Shown here: piece after piece, positions 17,943-28,560 of the stretch
Layout: every line of letters starts with the position of its first letter
How positions within the stretch are numbered: the first letter of the stretch is position 1
From: Pseudomonas gingeri
GTDB taxonomy: Bacteria; Pseudomonadota; Gammaproteobacteria; Pseudomonadales; Pseudomonadaceae
Length of the DNA stretch: 64,000 nucleotides
Direction: 5' to 3'
Assembly (NCBI RefSeq): GCF_013386165.1
Contig: NZ_JACAOS010000022.1
Span: forward strand, 469,870 to 533,869
Made by a program: the position numbers and the translations under genes
Notes under the pieces: model-generated
What the model saw: the letters and a program-made list of their open reading frames with translations, nothing else
What the model was told of the DNA's origin: nothing
Databases searched by the model: none

Positions 17943-18236
17943 TCAGTGACCGCGCTTACTGTCGATACGCTCCAGGCGCCCGCCGACAAAGCGCAGGTAC
18001 TGGACCATGCCGCCACTCTGGGGGTAGGCCCATTCTTCGATCTGCACCTCGGTGCGTCGGTCGAAGCTGCGTTGATAACCCAGCATGTCCTGGGAGCGCG
18101 GCTCGCCGCATTTGTCGAGCACCTCCGACTTGCGGTCTCCCACGCTGATCAACTGGCTGCCACAGCGCAGTGTGTCGGCCTGGGCCTGACTGGCGAGCAA
18201 GGCCAGCGCCAGGCCGAACATCATGGGTTTGAACAT
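17943..18236 (-). CDS. DUF2845 periplasmic protein
   Basis: 97 aa with a clear signal peptide (about 20 residues, ending SQAQA). The mature part contains the DUF2845 pattern of paired cysteines (LRCGSQLISVGD and VLDKCGEP) and an aromatic segment. Function unknown. It starts 2 nt after the DUF748 gene stops, so the two are cotranscribed and may act in the same envelope process. Confidence 0.85.
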   Translation of the reverse strand: MFKPMMFGLALALLASQAQADTLRCGSQLISVGDRKSEVLDKCGEPRSQDMLGYQRSFDRRTEVQIEEWAYPQSGGMVQYLRFVGGRLERIDSKRGH

Positions 18237-18238
18237 GC

Positions 18239-21166
18239 TTACTCGCTATCCAGATGCAATGGGGTGACGACGCGGCCATCGCTTTGCGCCTCGCCGAGGT
18301 TCGCGTCGATCAGGTACACGCGATCATCGGCCAGTTGACCCTTGTCCACGAGGAAGTCCTTGATGCTGCTGGCGCGGTCCTGGCCGAGCTTGCGTAGCAG
18401 CGGGGCATTCCCGCTCCAGGTGCTGATCACCCCGGCCAACAGTTTGGCGCTACGCTCGTCGCTCCCCAATTTCGCCCATTCGGCAGGGGGTTGCTGCTTG
18501 AGCAAGGTGCGGTAGATGCCTTCGAGCATCGGCGCTTTCTCACTTTCCGGCACCTGGATCATCGTGGCCTGGGCCGGCACCTTGTCACCACGGCGCTGGA
18601 GCATCTTGTAGTAGGTGGCCTGGTATTCACGATCCAGGCGCTGCTGGGCGATCAGCGCGCCATCGCTGCTCTGGGCCGCGGTGCCTTCGATCTCCAGGCG
18701 CAGGTTGGGACGTTCCTTCAAGGCTGCCGCCAGCTTGGTCAGGGACGACTGGGCGTCTTGGCTCAGCTCGCTGGAGCCGGGAGCAAAGGACACGTTGCTC
18801 AGGTCCTGGGAGTCGCCGCCGGAGATCAGCCCGCCAATAAATTTGAACGGTGCCGTGGCGGCACGCACGATCAGGTTGCGCAGGGTCTGCCAGACAATCG
18901 GCATTACGCTGAACTGCGGGTTGTTGAGGTCTCCGGTCACCGGCAGTTCGATGGAAATGTTGCCGTCGGAGTCCTTGAGCAAGGCAATCGCCAGCTTGAT
19001 CGGCAGGTCCACGGCATCCGGGCTGTCGACCTTCTCACCCAGTTGCAACTGTTCGACCACCAGTTTGTTTTCGGCTTTCAACTGGCCCTTGGTGATCAGG
19101 TAGTGCAGGTCGAGATTGAGTCGGCCCTTGCGGATACGGTAGCCGGCGAACTTGCCGGAATAGGGGGTCAGGGTGGTCAGCTCGACGCGCTTGAAGCTGG
19201 TGGCGATATCCAGGCTGGCCATTGGGTCGAACGGGTTCACGGCGCCTTTGATGGTGACCGGCGCATAGCGGTCGACCTTGCCTTTGACATCGACGTCCGC
19301 CGGTTTCGGCTGGCGGCTGTCAATGGTGCCGATCTGGCCGTTGAGCTGCTGGATTGCTGTGGCGAAGTTGGGGGTCAGGCTGAAGTCGGCAAAGTTGGCC
19401 GAACCGTCGTTGATGGCAATGCCGCCAATGTGGATACCCAGCGCCTTGCTGTTCGCCGCAGTGGATTGCGCCTTGGGTTTGTTCGCGGTCTTGGCCGTGG
19501 CCGGTTGCGGGATCAGCAGGTCATCGATGTTGGTGGTGCGGTCATCGTTGATCATGAAGCGCGCATAGGGTTGCAGCAGGTTGACCTTGTCGATCGAGAG
19601 GCTGTCGCCGTGCTGATAGCTCAGGCCATCGATCGTCAGCTTCTGCCACTTCACGAAGTCGCGGCTCTTGAGGGTGTCGAGGGTGTGCAACTGGTCGACC
19701 TGGGCCTTGCCGGTCACGCTGAAAGCCAGCGGATCGACGCCTTTCAGATTGACCGCGAGGTCGCTGCCGAGCATGCCGCTGCGCACTTCCAGGCGAATGA
19801 ACGGCTCGACATAGGCCTGGGCCACCCGCAGGTCGATATCCTGGGTATTGACCTTGAGCTTGGCGCTGATCGGGTTCAGGTCGACTTCGCCGCTGGCGAG
19901 GATCTTGCCCTGCTTGCCCAGCCCGGTGTCGAGCTTGAGGGTAAAGGGCGACTGGTTGAGGCTGTCGAAATTCTCCAGGTCCAGGTTCAGTGGACCCACC
20001 TCCAGGGCGACGGCGGTTTTCGGTGCGCGGTCGGCCAGGTGCACGCGGTAGTCGCGCAGTTGCACATCCTTGAGCAGGACTTGCCACGGCTTGCTCGGCG
20101 CCGGTGGTTCGGTCTTGGCGGTGTCGGAGGTTGCCGGAGCTTCCTTGGGCGCCGGTTTGGCAGGTTGTTCGGCGAAGAGTTTCTGCCAGTCGAGTTGCCC
20201 GTCTTTCTCGCGGGCGGCCCAGGTTTCGAGCTTGTTGCTGCGGATCTTGCCGACCACCACCTGCTGTTTGGCCAGGTCGACGCTGGTTTCGCTGACGTCC
20301 AGGCGCTCCAGACGTACCAGGGGACGTCCATCCGGCGCCTTCATGGCGAAGGGCGCGACGCTGACGGTGGTGTTGCTCAGCTGCAACTCGGTGTCTTTGG
20401 CGAGGCTGAACTTGTAGTCCGTGCTGAGGTTCACGACGCCGTCTTCCAGCACCAGCGGCAGGGCATCGCGCACATAGGGCCACCAGGCCTTCATATGGCT
20501 GTCGGTGACCTTGAGCGAGCCTTCGGAGGCGACCGGTACCAGGCTGAGGTTGCCTTTCCAGTCGATGCGTCCGCCTTCGCCGCCGATTGCCACCAGGGTC
20601 ATGTCGGCGTTGTCTTCAGGCAGGGTACTGAGGTTCTTCAGCGCCAGGTCCATCGGGGTATAGGTGAATTCGATCGGCTCGCTGGGACGCAGGTCCTGGA
20701 AATGCAGGCGTCCGCCGGCCAGTTCGATCTGATCGATGCGCACCGGGAACGGCTTGGCGTTGGGGTCGGCCGGCGTCGGTTCGCTGGGTGGCAGCTTGAA
20801 CAACTGGGCGAGGTTCAGGGTGCCGTCCTTGCTGAACGTCACCTCGGTGTTGGGTTTGTCCAGCTGGATATCGGCCAGGTGCAGGGCGTGGGTCCAGAGG
20901 CTGTCGATCTGCAGGTTGACATAGAGACGCTCGAAGGCGACCTGTTCCTTGCCCGGCTCACCGATATTCAGGCCCCACAGGGTCAGCTCGAAACTGAAGG
21001 GATTGAACTCCAGGCGCTGGAGGCTGGCAGGCACCGTGGCGTAATGCGCCAGTTGCTGGTTGGCGATGCGCAGGCCAACCCCCGGGATAATCAGGAACCC
21101 GAGCACGGTGTACAGCGCGAGGCCGGTCAACAAGGCGCCGAGGGCGCGTTTCAATCCTTTGGGCAT
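18239..21166 (-). CDS. DUF748/AsmA-like envelope protein with OmpA-like C-terminal region
   Basis: 975 aa. One N-terminal membrane anchor (about 8-30) precedes a very long beta-rich periplasmic region with the DUF748 repeats of the AsmA-like superfamily. Its members (YhdP, TamB) span the periplasm and move lipids. A Pro/Ala/Lys linker (about 335-360) splits the region. After residue about 800 the sequence VSFAPGSSELSQDAQSSL and the following stretch resemble an OmpA-like peptidoglycan-associated domain, ending with VYLIDANLGEA. ATG at 21166. In an operon with the DUF2845 protein. Lipid transport is inferred from the superfamily, not shown here. Confidence 0.8.
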   Translation of the reverse strand: MPKGLKRALGALLTGLALYTVLGFLIIPGVGLRIANQQLAHYATVPASLQRLEFNPFSFELTLWGLNIGEPGKEQVAFERLYVNLQIDSLWTHALHLADIQLDKPNTEVTFSKDGTLNLAQLFKLPPSEPTPADPNAKPFPVRIDQIELAGGRLHFQDLRPSEPIEFTYTPMDLALKNLSTLPEDNADMTLVAIGGEGGRIDWKGNLSLVPVASEGSLKVTDSHMKAWWPYVRDALPLVLEDGVVNLSTDYKFSLAKDTELQLSNTTVSVAPFAMKAPDGRPLVRLERLDVSETSVDLAKQQVVVGKIRSNKLETWAAREKDGQLDWQKLFAEQPAKPAPKEAPATSDTAKTEPPAPSKPWQVLLKDVQLRDYRVHLADRAPKTAVALEVGPLNLDLENFDSLNQSPFTLKLDTGLGKQGKILASGEVDLNPISAKLKVNTQDIDLRVAQAYVEPFIRLEVRSGMLGSDLAVNLKGVDPLAFSVTGKAQVDQLHTLDTLKSRDFVKWQKLTIDGLSYQHGDSLSIDKVNLLQPYARFMINDDRTTNIDDLLIPQPATAKTANKPKAQSTAANSKALGIHIGGIAINDGSANFADFSLTPNFATAIQQLNGQIGTIDSRQPKPADVDVKGKVDRYAPVTIKGAVNPFDPMASLDIATSFKRVELTTLTPYSGKFAGYRIRKGRLNLDLHYLITKGQLKAENKLVVEQLQLGEKVDSPDAVDLPIKLAIALLKDSDGNISIELPVTGDLNNPQFSVMPIVWQTLRNLIVRAATAPFKFIGGLISGGDSQDLSNVSFAPGSSELSQDAQSSLTKLAAALKERPNLRLEIEGTAAQSSDGALIAQQRLDREYQATYYKMLQRRGDKVPAQATMIQVPESEKAPMLEGIYRTLLKQQPPAEWAKLGSDERSAKLLAGVISTWSGNAPLLRKLGQDRASSIKDFLVDKGQLADDRVYLIDANLGEAQSDGRVVTPLHLDSE

Positions 21167-21275
21167 GTGAGGCGTCGTCTCTCTCAGTCGGAGGTGCCTT
21201 GGAGTATGGCATGCGTTTGCGGTTCCGAAGCAAGCCCCTTGTTTTGAGGGAGCAAGGGGCGTTTGCGAGTCATTC

Positions 21276-22292
21276 CTACAGGTGCAGCACCAGGGTCTTC
21301 AGCGGGGGTTGCAGGTCATGGGAAGGGAAGTCGGCGGCGGGGGCCAGCACCTGCCATTCACGGACCGGGCGACCGGCTTTTTCCGCACAGCGCAGTACCT
21401 GTTCGCGCCAGTCTTCGAGACTGACTTTCGCCAGGTTGTTGCAGCAGATCAGCACGCCGTTGTCAGCGGTTGCCAGCAGGGCCGGCTTGAGCAGGCTCTG
21501 GTAGTCGCGCAGCAGGTCGACGGTGCCGAAGGCGCTCTTGGCCCAGGCCGGCGGGTCGAGCAGCACCAGGTCGTATTGGCGTTGTTCCAGGCGCGGGTAG
21601 CTGGGCAGCTTCTGGCCGCGACGCTGGCTGATGGGCAGGCCGGCGAGTTGGCGGATGGCGGGGAAGTAGTCGGACTGGATAAAGTCCATCGGCGCCAGGT
21701 GTGGGTTGAGCTGGCCGTTTTCCCGACCGACCGCCAGGTTGCCCTCGGCGAAGTCCAGGTTGCAGACCTCCCGGGCACCGCCGGCTGCGGCACTGAGGCC
21801 GACGCCGCAGGTGTAGGCGAAGAGATTCAGCACACGCTTGCCGGCACTGTGCTGGCGGACCCAGTGGCGGGCGTTACGCAGGTCGAGGAACAGCAATGGA
21901 TCCTGGCCGGCATGACGGCCACGGACGCGGTAGTTCAGGCCGCCTTCATGGCCGACCAGATCGGCCAGGGCGGCGGCGTCGGCGCGATAGACCGTGTCTT
22001 CACGATCAATACGCGAGTTGCCCCGGGAGCGGTCGTTGTAGACCAGCAGGGTGTCCAGGCCCAGGTATTGATTGATCGTGGTGTGCAGCGCGAGCAGGTC
22101 GTCGCGTTCCAGGCTCTGGTGGAAGGTCTGCACCATCAACTGCGGGCCGTAGCGGTCGATGGTCAGGCCGCCGGCGCCTTCCTGGCTGCCATGGAACAGG
22201 CGATAGCAGTCGGTGCCCTGGCTGTGCAGCTCGTCCAGCAGTTCCTGGCGATGATCGAGGGCGGCGCGCAGCGCCTGGTTCAAGGAAGACAT
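21276..22292 (-). CDS. COG1092 SAM-dependent methyltransferase (RlmI/RlmK-like)
   Basis: 338 aa. The Rossmann methyltransferase core has the SAM motif LNLFAYTCGVGLSAAAGGA and the catalytic motif LDPPAWAKSAFG. These match the RlmI/RlmK-L group that methylates cytosine or guanine in 23S rRNA, but the N-terminal PUA domain of RlmI is not evident, so the substrate is uncertain. ATG at 22292 chosen; an in-frame TTG 33 bp upstream is less likely. 109 bp separate it from the DUF748 start, so it probably has its own transcript or is shared with the upstream oxygenase gene. Confidence 0.8.
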   Translation of the reverse strand: MSSLNQALRAALDHRQELLDELHSQGTDCYRLFHGSQEGAGGLTIDRYGPQLMVQTFHQSLERDDLLALHTTINQYLGLDTLLVYNDRSRGNSRIDREDTVYRADAAALADLVGHEGGLNYRVRGRHAGQDPLLFLDLRNARHWVRQHSAGKRVLNLFAYTCGVGLSAAAGGAREVCNLDFAEGNLAVGRENGQLNPHLAPMDFIQSDYFPAIRQLAGLPISQRRGQKLPSYPRLEQRQYDLVLLDPPAWAKSAFGTVDLLRDYQSLLKPALLATADNGVLICCNNLAKVSLEDWREQVLRCAEKAGRPVREWQVLAPAADFPSHDLQPPLKTLVLHL

Positions 22293-22337
22293 GCACGGCG
22301 CCTTGGGGTCGGATTTGGCGCGCAAGTTTACCAGCCT

Positions 22338-23210
22338 TCAGGGGATCAGGCCCATGCGGCGTTTGGCGCGCTGGGCGGAACCGTTGCGCATCGCCCAGCG
22401 CAATAACGGTGCGCTGCGTTTGACCCCGGCCCGGATGACCTGGCGTTGCAGCGGGTTTTGTGACTGGCCGAGCATCTCGCCGGCCCAGTCCGGCAGCAGG
22501 TCGATACCGGCCTGCATCATCAGGTTGCCGAACGGCTGGGCCAGGCGGCTTGGTGCGGGGGCGGCCAGCAGCAGGCGCAACACTTCGCGGCTACGGGCAT
22601 CGCAAAGCAGTTGCGGGCGCAGGCGTTGCAGGTATTCGGCGATGGCCTGGCGTGAGCGCGGTACGTCCTGGGCGCCCAGGCGTTCGGCGATGACAGCGAT
22701 TTCATCGTAGTAGCGGTCCTGATCCGCCGGCGACAGGTGCGGGTTGCGGTAGCGCAGATGGGCCTTGAGAAAGCTGCTGACTTCGGCCACATGCACCCAG
22801 GTCAGCAGTTGCGGATCGCTGGCGGCGTAGGGCCGGCCATCCGGCGCGGTGCCGACTACCTGCAAGTGGATGGTGCGGACCTTGTCGATCAGCCATTCGG
22901 CGTCCCTGGTTGAGCCGAAGGTGGTCCCGGCAATGAACTGGCTGGTGCGACGCAGGCGCCCGAGCATGTCCTGGCGAAAGTTGGAGTGGTCCCAGACCCC
23001 GGCCAGGGCCAGCGGATGCAGGGCTTGCAGCATCAGCGCGCTGATACCGCCGATGAGCATGCTGCTGAAGTCGCCATGGACCTGCCAGCTCACCGAGTCC
23101 GGGCCGAAGAGACCGGGGTCGCCCTTGGGGTTTTCCAGGTCGAGCATGCCCAGGGACAGGCCGGTCAGGCTCATGAGCTGGGTTTCGATACGGCTGCGAA
23201 GGAATTCCAT
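22338..23210 (-). CDS. MpaB/latex-clearing-type oxygenase family protein (DUF2236)
   Basis: 290 aa. Matches the oxygenase MpaB family: the N-terminal DSVSWQVHGD with GGISALMLQALHP, then MLGRLRRTSQF, and the signature DPQLLTWVHVAEVSSFL. Characterised relatives (rubber oxygenase Lcp, fungal MpaB) bind haem b and cleave isoprenoid chains; the bacterial small members have no assigned substrate. No signal peptide. ATG at 23210; in-frame codons further upstream overlap acs. It follows acs by 44 bp on the same strand. Confidence 0.8.
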   Translation of the reverse strand: MEFLRSRIETQLMSLTGLSLGMLDLENPKGDPGLFGPDSVSWQVHGDFSSMLIGGISALMLQALHPLALAGVWDHSNFRQDMLGRLRRTSQFIAGTTFGSTRDAEWLIDKVRTIHLQVVGTAPDGRPYAASDPQLLTWVHVAEVSSFLKAHLRYRNPHLSPADQDRYYDEIAVIAERLGAQDVPRSRQAIAEYLQRLRPQLLCDARSREVLRLLLAAPAPSRLAQPFGNLMMQAGIDLLPDWAGEMLGQSQNPLQRQVIRAGVKRSAPLLRWAMRNGSAQRAKRRMGLIP

Positions 23211-23254
23211 GGGCACTCGGTCAGCAGGCTGGCGAACAGCGTCCGCCGCTGGGG

Positions 23255-25192
<1,938 letters not shown>

Positions 25193-25201
25193 GGCGGTTC
25201 C

Positions 25202-25209
25202 TTGTTCTT
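25202..25209 (-). promoter_or_regulatory. Hfq/Crc target motif (AAnAAnAA) on the acs ribosome-binding site
   Basis: On the minus strand the bases read AAGAACAA, run into the Shine-Dalgarno AAGGA and end 9 nt before the acs ATG. Motifs of this form at translation starts are the known binding sites of the Hfq-Crc complex in Pseudomonas, which CrcZ titrates. Confidence 0.65.
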
Positions 25210-25265
25210 GTCTACGACAAGTCTCAAGGGTGCGCCCTGTTGCGGTGGGGTTCAAGCTTGGTGAC

Positions 25266-25293
25266 ATCCCGGGCAGACAGGTCTGCCCGGGAT
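25266..25293 (-). terminator. stem-loop after pgi
   Basis: ATCCCGGGCAG and CTGCCCGGGAT form an 11-bp or longer stem with a 6-nt loop, 8 bp beyond the pgi stop. There is no U-tract on the minus strand, so termination strength is uncertain. acs transcription probably begins between here and 25210. Confidence 0.55.
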
Positions 25294-25300
25294 AGTGCGA

Positions 25301-26965
25301 TCAACCGCGATGACGGCCGCGGAAGTAGTTGATCAGACCCTGGGTGGAAGCATCTTCGGCCGAAGACTCTTCGTTGCCGGTCAGGCGGTTGTAGACGCCC
25401 TTGCCCAGCTCCTTGCCCAGCTCCACGCCCCACTGATCGAAGGCGTTGATGCCCCAGATCACGCTCTGCACGAAGACCTTGTGTTCATACATCGCCACTA
25501 GGGCGCCGAGACGGCGAGGGCTGATACGCTCGACCACCAGGGTGTTGCTCGGACGGTTGCCCGGGATCACCTTGTGCGGTGCCAGCTTCTGCACCTCGGC
25601 CTCGCTCAGGCCTTTGTCACGCAGCTCGCTTTCCGCTTCGCCGCGGGTCTTGCCGAGCATCAGCGCCTGGCTCTGCGACAGGCAGTTGGCGTACAGCCAC
25701 TGATGGTGGTCGGCCACCGGGTTGAAGCTGACGATCGGCACGATAAAGTCGGCCGGGATCAGCTGGGTGCCCTGGTGCAGCAACTGGTGATACGCGTGCT
25801 GACCGTTGCAGCCCACGCCACCCCAGATCACCGGACCGGTATCGGTGGACACCGGCGTGCCGTCCTGGCGCACGCTCTTGCCATTGGATTCCATATCCAG
25901 CTGTTGCAGGTGCTTGGTGATGTTGCGCAGGTAGTGGTCGTACGGCAGGATCGCGTGGCTCTGCGCGCCCCAGAAGTTGCCGTACCAGACCCCGAGCAGG
26001 GCCAGCAGCACCGGCATGTTCTGTTCGAACGGCGCGGTCTGGAAATGCTGGTCCATGGTGTAGGCCCCGGACAGCAGTTCCTTGAAGTTCGACATGCCGA
26101 TGGCCAGGGCGATCGGCAAACCGATGGCCGACCACAGCGAGTAACGCCCGCCGACCCAGTCCCACATCGGGAAGATGTTCTCTTCACGGATGCCGAAGGC
26201 CACGGCGGCCGCGTTGTTGCTCGAAACCGCGATGAAGTGTTTGTACAGCTCGGCTTCGGAGCCGCCCTGGGCCAGGTACCAGTCACGGGCGGCACGGGCG
26301 TTCTTCAGGGTTTCAAGGGTGGTGAAGGTTTTCGACGAGACGATGAACAGGGTGGTCTCGGCGCGGATCTTGGCCGACAGCTCGTGGAACTCACTGCCGT
26401 CGATATTCGCCAGGTAATGGCAGCGCACGCCTTTATGGGCGTAGGACAGCAACGCCTCGGAAACCAGTTCCGGACCCAGGAACGAACCACCGATACCGAT
26501 GTTCACCACGTCGGTGATCGGCTTCTCGGAGTAGCCGCGCCACAGGCCGTCGTGGATTTTCCCGACCAGCTCGGTCATCTGGTTCAGCACTTTGTGCACG
26601 TCGGGCATCACGTTGACGCCGTTGACCGAGAGCTTGTCGCCCACCGGGCGGCGCAGGGCGGTGTGCAGGGCCGGACGACCTTCGGAGGCGTTGACCAGTT
26701 CACCGGCAAACAGCGACTTGATCGCGCCTTGCAGGTCGACTTCATTGGCCAGGCCCACCAGCAGGTTGCGGGTTTCCTGGGTGATCAGGTTCTTGGAGTA
26801 GTCGAGGAACAACCCGCAGCTGCTGAGGGTGAACTGATTGAAGCGCTGCGGATCGGCATTGAAAGCTTCGCGCATGCTGAAGTTGTGCATGCTGTCGCGG
26901 TGTTGGTTCAACGCCTGCCAAGCGGGCAGGTTGGTCACGTCGTGAGGAGTGCGGTAGTACGCCAT
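25301..26965 (-). CDS. pgi: glucose-6-phosphate isomerase
   Basis: 554 aa (E. coli 549). Interconverts glucose-6-phosphate and fructose-6-phosphate. The family signatures VNIGIGGSFLGPEL and GRYSLWSAIGLPIA are present, and the C-terminal INAFDQWGVELGK carries the conserved lysine. ATG at 26965 with AAAGGA upstream. A 248-bp gap separates it from panD and probably holds its promoter; I could not pick out a clear one. Confidence 0.98.
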   Translation of the reverse strand: MAYYRTPHDVTNLPAWQALNQHRDSMHNFSMREAFNADPQRFNQFTLSSCGLFLDYSKNLITQETRNLLVGLANEVDLQGAIKSLFAGELVNASEGRPALHTALRRPVGDKLSVNGVNVMPDVHKVLNQMTELVGKIHDGLWRGYSEKPITDVVNIGIGGSFLGPELVSEALLSYAHKGVRCHYLANIDGSEFHELSAKIRAETTLFIVSSKTFTTLETLKNARAARDWYLAQGGSEAELYKHFIAVSSNNAAAVAFGIREENIFPMWDWVGGRYSLWSAIGLPIALAIGMSNFKELLSGAYTMDQHFQTAPFEQNMPVLLALLGVWYGNFWGAQSHAILPYDHYLRNITKHLQQLDMESNGKSVRQDGTPVSTDTGPVIWGGVGCNGQHAYHQLLHQGTQLIPADFIVPIVSFNPVADHHQWLYANCLSQSQALMLGKTRGEAESELRDKGLSEAEVQKLAPHKVIPGNRPSNTLVVERISPRRLGALVAMYEHKVFVQSVIWGINAFDQWGVELGKELGKGVYNRLTGNEESSAEDASTQGLINYFRGRHRG

Positions 26966-27213
26966 CGCTGCGGGTTTCCTTTTACGAGAGCTGCCTTTTG
27001 GACATTTGGCTTTTTGGACACCAGAAACGCCGGAACGTCCTGCTTTTGTTTGTGGCAGTGTCCGGCAACCTGCGTCAGCACGGTTGAATGATGCAGGGGC
27101 GATTACAGTACCGCTCGCGCCTGCATCTGTCTTGGCTTTGTCTGACCTTTACTCGGTACTTTTTCGCACTCTCAGGGCTGAAAGGCGTTTTTACCGGCGT
27201 GGCCGAGCGGCGA

Positions 27214-27594
27214 TCAGGCGACTTGCACCGGAATCGAGTGGCTGGTGTGGCTCAGTTCGTTACCGGGGGCCATGTACAGCATGCGTGGCTTGAAGTTGAC
27301 CAGCTCGGCCTCGCTGTAGTGGGCGTAGGCGCAGATGATCACCCGGTCGCCGACCCCGGCCTTGTGGGCCGCCGCGCCGTTCACCGAGATGATCCGCGAA
27401 CCTTCCTCGCCGCGAATGGCGTAGGTGGTGAAGCGCTCGCCGTTGTCGACGTTGTAGATCTGGATCTGTTCGTACTCACGGATACCGGCCAGGTCCAGCC
27501 ACTCGCCGTCAATGGCGCAGGAACCTTCGTAATCGAGCACCGCGTGGGTGACTTCGGCGCGATGCAATTTGGCTTTGAGCATGATGGCGTGCAT
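27214..27594 (-). CDS. panD: aspartate 1-decarboxylase
   Basis: 126 aa pyruvoyl enzyme making beta-alanine for pantothenate. The self-cleavage site is G24-S25 (YEGS), which generates the pyruvoyl cofactor; Y58 lies in the FTTYAIRGEEGS segment. ATG at 27594 with AAGGAAA upstream. 105 bp behind panC, completing a panB-panC-panD set. Confidence 0.97.
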   Translation of the reverse strand: MHAIMLKAKLHRAEVTHAVLDYEGSCAIDGEWLDLAGIREYEQIQIYNVDNGERFTTYAIRGEEGSRIISVNGAAAHKAGVGDRVIICAYAHYSEAELVNFKPRMLYMAPGNELSHTSHSIPVQVA

Positions 27595-27699
27595 GGGGTG
27601 TTTCCTTGGTCGGATCCTCGAGCGGCGCCACGCATTCAGGGGACGTGGCGCCGGGCGGCGGCAGTTTGCCCGAAGCCGTGGGGCCGGGCAATCGGGCGG

Positions 27700-28560
27700 T
27701 CAGGCCGGGCTGTCGAGGTTCAGGTGCAGGTTGTCGATCAGGCGCGTGGTGCCGAGGAAGGCCGCGACCAGGATCACCAGGTCACGGTCCTCGGCGGTGG
27801 CCGGGCGCAGGTTCAGGGCGTGGCGGATTTCCAGGTAGTCACCGCGAAAACCGGCGCTTTCGATCTCGCGGGTCTGCTCGGCCAACAGCTTGGGATAGTC
27901 GCGTTCGCCCTGTTCGATGGCCTCGGCGATCTGCTTCAGGCTGCGATACAGCGCCGGCGCCTTGGCCCGTTGCTCTTCGCTGAGAAAACCGTTGCGCGAG
28001 GACAGCGCCAAGCCGTCGGCGGCGCGCACCGTCGGTTCGCCGATGATCTGGATCGGCATGTTCAGGTCATGCACCAGCTGACGGATCACCGCCAGTTGCT
28101 GGAAGTCCTTCTGGCCGAACACCGCCAGGTCTGGCTGGACCATGTTGAACAGTTTGCTGACCACCGTCGCGACCCCTTCGAAGTGCCCGGGGCGGCTGGC
28201 GCCACACAGGCCATCGGACAGTTGCGGAACGCTGACGCAGGTCTGTCCGCCCATGCCGCCGGGGTACATTTCCTCGACGCTGGGGGCGAACAACAGATGG
28301 CAGCCAGCCTGGAGCAGTTTTTCCTGGTCGGCGGCGAGGGTCCGTGGGTACTTGTCGAGGTCTTCGTTGGCGCCGAATTGCAGCGGGTTGACGAAAATGC
28401 TCGCCACCACGAAGTCCGCGCGCTGGGCCGCCTTGGTCACCAGGGCCGCGTGGCCGCTGTGCAGGTTGCCCATGGTCGGCACGAAACCGATGCGCTTGCC
28501 TTCGCTGCGGGCGCGAGCCACGGCGGCGCGCAGTTCACGAACGGTCTTGACTGTGTTCAT
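27700..28560 (-). CDS. panC: pantothenate synthetase
   Basis: 286 aa. ATP-dependent condensation of pantoate and beta-alanine. Carries PTMGNLHSGH with the nucleotidyltransferase HxGH-type motif, FVNPLQFGANEDLDKYPRT and ALSSRN. The ATG at 28560 overlaps the panB stop by 4 nt (ATGA), indicating translational coupling. In-frame sequence upstream of this start lies inside panB and is not coding. Confidence 0.97.
   Translation of the reverse strand: MNTVKTVRELRAAVARARSEGKRIGFVPTMGNLHSGHAALVTKAAQRADFVVASIFVNPLQFGANEDLDKYPRTLAADQEKLLQAGCHLLFAPSVEEMYPGGMGGQTCVSVPQLSDGLCGASRPGHFEGVATVVSKLFNMVQPDLAVFGQKDFQQLAVIRQLVHDLNMPIQIIGEPTVRAADGLALSSRNGFLSEEQRAKAPALYRSLKQIAEAIEQGERDYPKLLAEQTREIESAGFRGDYLEIRHALNLRPATAEDRDLVILVAAFLGTTRLIDNLHLNLDSPA

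Noticed and set aside
18491..21247. 918-codon + strand frame opposite the DUF748 gene
   Set aside because: Low-complexity Gly/Val/Asp/Gln sequence mirroring DUF748; the minus-strand protein has signal anchor, recognisable domains and an operon partner.
27191..27213. GGCGTGGCCGAGCGGC, resembling the start of a tRNA D-arm
   Set aside because: It abuts the panD 3' end, and no cloverleaf, anticodon stem or T-arm can be formed with the flanks.
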